DNA from: Mycteria americana
Taxonomy: Eukaryota > Chordata > Aves > Ciconiiformes > Ciconiidae
Length of the DNA stretch: 64,000 nucleotides
Assembly (NCBI RefSeq): GCF_035582795.1
Contig: NC_134366.1
Span: forward strand, 149,343,519 to 149,407,518
Reading direction: 5' to 3'
In this document: in pieces, positions 60,431 through 64,000 of the stretch
Position numbering within the stretch: the first letter of the stretch is position 1
Layout of the letters: each line of letters opens with the position of its first letter
Position numbers and translations under genes: made by a program
Notes under the pieces: generated by a model
Told to the model about the DNA's origin: nothing
What the model saw: the letters and a program-made list of their open reading frames with translations, nothing else
The model's database searches: none

Positions 60431-63400
60431 TGTCCGAAACCTTCCCTGAGGTCCCTTCTCTCTCCCTCCATGTTTCGCAGCGTGTTTAACTACAAAGAAA
60501 TTCACCCCAGCAGAAAACAGGCCTTCCCCAAGCACAGCCTCCACGGTCTCCCATGGACGGCCCTGTCCCCTGCCCTGTAGCTTTCCACACCTGTCAGCCG
60601 GGCCCGCCACCACCCCTCGGGGTCCCAGGGCAGCAGTGCCCACCCCGGGAGCACCCACCCCGCAACCCCCTTCTCCATCAGGAGACAACGCTGAAGGGTG
60701 AAGCTCACCCTCGGTGCCAGGCACGCCTCCCAGTCACATTGCTCAAGGGTTGCGTGGAGTTTTCTTACCAAATATCCTAAAAAAACCCCAAACAAACAAA
60801 AATCCACACTGCCCTAAAAGCAGCCAAACCCCACAGTACCATGTACTTAGCAATGCTTTGAGCGCACCCTTTTCTTTAAAACACCCATGGCAGGGGCTGT
60901 GGGTGGAGGCAGGCCCTCACCTCAACGCAGGGCACCTGTGGCCATTTTGCTGATGGGAAGCAACTGGTACTTTCTCTCTCCTCTCTTGCACTGCAGAGCA
61001 CACGTGCTGCAAAACAGTGTGAAGAGAAGCCGCAGCTGCCTTCAAGTAAATCCACCTCATCATCGTTTTTTTTTCACTTCTGCTTTTTCTTTTCCCAAGT
61101 GTAACACTATTAAAGAGTAAACATAGTTTTCGCCTCTAAATACGTATTATAGTAATTAAGCATGATAACCAGGTTTTGGTGCTACCTTCTTGTAGCTTTG
61201 CCATTTCAAAGGGCAAGAGAAAAGGCAGCACAGCCCTCCAAAGGCAGAGATGTTACAGTAGGGTTGCTAACAGCGGTTTAACAGGTCACAACTGTGGGGC
61301 AGCAAGGGCCGTCTCTCAACTGCGGGTGCTTACAGCAGCTGATGGAGTGGGGACAACGATTCCCGCAAACTTCAGCATGCACGACAGACGCGCAAGATGG
61401 ATGTTGCAGCCACCTCAGCTCTGCAAAATGCCCGTTCCAGCCCTTATCATGAAGAAAACCTGCTACTTGTGGCTCAAAAGGGACTTAAAAACCCTCACAA
61501 ACCACTGTCATCTGTTCAAGCCCATTGGCACTTAGAAACAATCTTTGTCAATTGTCTATATTGCACCAGCTCATTTCAAGAAATCTAACTCGTCATAGTT
61601 TGGGATGCCTAAAGTAGAGGTAGCCTTCAGCAGGTAGCTGTTTTAGTTGATCTCCACTGAAGTCCACCAGCAAAATACATCCTGCTGTCTGGAGGTGCAT
61701 CTCCCACTCCACCGGCTACAGAGAGAAGGTGGTCTCCTGAATTTGGGCAAACTTGACCTAACTCTAACCTTGGGTCTTTGACTTGCTGGAGTTGAAACCC
61801 TACCACAGCCAACGTGTTAAAAAGAACTGGAACTTCATGAAGGCTCTAGCAAGAGAAGAGACAAAGTATCTTTTTTCCGAAAAAACCTCCACCCCTCACA
61901 GATGTCAAATTCAGGCTTGGTGGCAGCCAGCCTCCAAGCAGCAAAGCAGTTTTGGTGCATCAGGAATAAATTCCTTGGCACATCTTGAAAGGAGAATACT
62001 GCAAAGTGAATAGTAGCTAAAAATTGAATGGATCAGGTCTGCCGTGAATAGGTCCCAGCACAAAGACTGTAATAACTACGCTGCTCATTTTTCCACACGT
62101 TTTGATGTGAGCTGCTGCAGGTCGTGTGCCACCATATCTGTGGTTTTGCCTCAGTAGTGGAAAATGCACCAAGTCCTGTAAGCATTCTCCACCCTGCCAG
62201 CAACTTCTCCCATAAATTTTCAGCAGTACAGAAAAAAAAACCCCAGAAGCTAGTGTGTAATAAAATCCTGCTGCAGACAATGAAATTATGATTTTAATGC
62301 AAGCTAACGCGCTGACCTTTTGATGTGGCAATAAAACTAAAGTGACTTAGGCCACACTGGGACATTTCCAAGTGAGTTAGCACACAATACATCCTCTTTC
62401 ATTATGTGGATGTCTCCTTAGGGGGGATGAGTGTAAAAGAGAGAAGAATTTTTAAGCTTCTAGAAATACACTACAACTGCTAAGCAGTATTTGTGCTGGG
62501 ATCTGGTAAATCCTTTTAGATTAGTCTAGTGGTTTTCATTTTTTTTTCTAATTACCACTTCCAGATATGCTCCAGAGAAGGTGTGAACCCCATTGGAAAG
62601 GTAGGAGTTACAGGCCCTTCCTTGCAAGTTTACACAGCTGAGGTTGCTTTTCTTGGTTAACCTTTTATGGATCTCTTTGAAGGAGCCCAGATTCTACTAG
62701 GGATCTATAAAGCACAGATCGAAAGCCATGCGTGTCAATCCATTTACTGAGCGTGCTTAATACTGCTCTTCTCCCAGAGCTCTTAAATCCACCTGGTTGT
62801 TCCCAAGGAAGGGAGCGGTATTTCATTATAAACATTCGCACACAGCTCCACGGTGATCCAGGCACAAAATAACATGGGAATATCCCCCCCCCGTGTTCCT
62901 ACCTTGTTGTAATAAATATTTTACTATGTTCACTTGCTTGTGCTGCTGGGCTTTGTCATTTTGAGTCACAGCCATGCTGTCAAAGCTATTCTATAACTTA
63001 GTTAAGGGAAAGGCCTGCTCCAGGACTCTTCTGTGGATGAACTTAATTGTTTTTAAGAGGAATTTTAAGCGTAGTTATTGCAGAATGGCTCCAGCTACAT
63101 AGCCTAAGCAAAGCGCCATTAAAGCTTTACACCCCTCCTAAAGAGGAATCCTTTAGTGGGAAGTTGCACCCTTCCCAAACTGAAATGTTTTTCTTCTGCT
63201 GAACAGCATGGGTAACTTGAAACCCTGAGGTTTCAAACCCCTTGTTTTCTATTAGAACCTATGATACTCTACTACTTTCCTGCTTGTTTCATTTCAGAGA
63301 CTTTTTCAAACAAGGCATGATCCGGTTTAATATGCATTAAGGAATATTTTAAGACCTTGCAAGATTGACTTATTTTGCTTTTTTTTTTTCTGATTTGGAG

Positions 63401-64000
63401 GGGAGAGAGCCCATATTACAGTTATTAAGAACCTGTTAGCTAAAATATAACACAGAGTAAAGCTTTTAGTCATAAGCATGTGAATATGTCTTTCTAAGGT
63501 CAATACCAGCAACAGAGAGCATAGGCAATGAGCAGCTATTGATAAGCAGCCTGTATGACAATCAGATCAGCTTAAGACAAGCAGTACTAAGAATTATTTT
63601 TATAACAGAGGAAGAAAACTCAAGTAGAGATCAAGAATAAATTAACAGTTCCCTTACAATTTGCAGGGCCAGACCTACAACAGTATAGCATGATACAAGG
63701 ATTTCCTCTTTGACTTGATTTTTTTCAAGGCATGCTTTTAAAGGAGGGGGGAGCAGAGAGAGTGAGAGTTACCAGCCTTTTAACCTGCATTCAGAAGTAG
63801 ATGCCATCGCTTCCCGGCAGTCATAAAGCAAACTAACGGACTGTGTCCTTCTGGCTCTTGTTATAGTAGCCTCTTTCTTTCTTCTTGAGATGATGTACCT
63901 TTCTCAGCAGTAAGAAGCTTGGAATAAACATTATCTTGTCCTGAAAGTCCTTTTACACAGGAGACGCTTTATCCACGTCCTGTCAGAGACCCATATCCTT
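60430..64000. other. Intergenic sequence with no recognised gene
   Basis: GC falls to the genome background after about 60.8 kb. I looked for coding stretches with splice sites resembling NDUFAF6 or TP53INP1, the expected neighbours, and saw none. Only short random ORFs and homopolymer tracts (for example T9 near 63,380) are present. Confidence 0.5.

Noticed and set aside
1-64000. CRISPR arrays, bacterial operons, tRNA or rRNA genes, proviral LTRs
   Set aside because: None seen. All repeats found are CR1 remnants or simple and tandem repeats, and the gene structure is vertebrate.

Overview
The window is nuclear DNA of a bird. It has long intron-rich genes, CpG-island promoters and several CR1 LINE fragments with the CR1 3' tail (ATTCTATG repeats); no bacterial or organellar features are present. 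The species cannot be fixed from the sequence alone.

Layout: (1) about 0.98-11.65 kb, plus strand: the last eleven coding exons of a classic cadherin of the non-chordate type (type III, like chicken Hz-cadherin and fly N-cadherin). They encode laminin G and EGF-like domains, one transmembrane helix and a catenin-binding tail; the cadherin repeats lie upstream of the window. (2) About 13.6-14.2 kb, minus strand: an unexplained candidate terminal exon with good acceptor and poly(A) signals. (3) 14.76-15.7 kb: a CpG-island promoter. (4) 15.10-43.34 kb, plus strand: the complete INTS8 gene, 27 coding exons that sum to 995 codons. One short intron, between exons 25 and 26, carries U12-type splice signals. 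(5) 43.4-57.6 kb, minus strand: the complete coding part of CCNE2 (cyclin E2), 11 coding exons, 405 codons, tail-to-tail with INTS8 and probably overlapping it at the 3' ends. (6) 57.9-60.4 kb: a very GC-rich CpG island with a TATA/E2F-like core promoter for CCNE2, NRF1, CCAAT and forkhead-like sites, homopolymer G/C runs, a trinucleotide tract and degenerate repeats. (7) 60.4-64 kb: sequence in which I recognise no gene.

The three genes have unrelated jobs. The cadherin mediates calcium-dependent adhesion linked to catenins. INTS8 belongs to the phosphatase module of the Integrator complex on RNA polymerase II. CCNE2 activates CDK2 at G1/S. Their adjacency looks like old synteny: INTS8-CCNE2 is conserved with human 8q22. 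The cadherin sits where mammals, from memory, have only the gap between DPY19L4 and INTS8.

Exon boundaries were read by eye from splice sites, reading-frame continuity and family similarity recalled from memory. No alignment was run.
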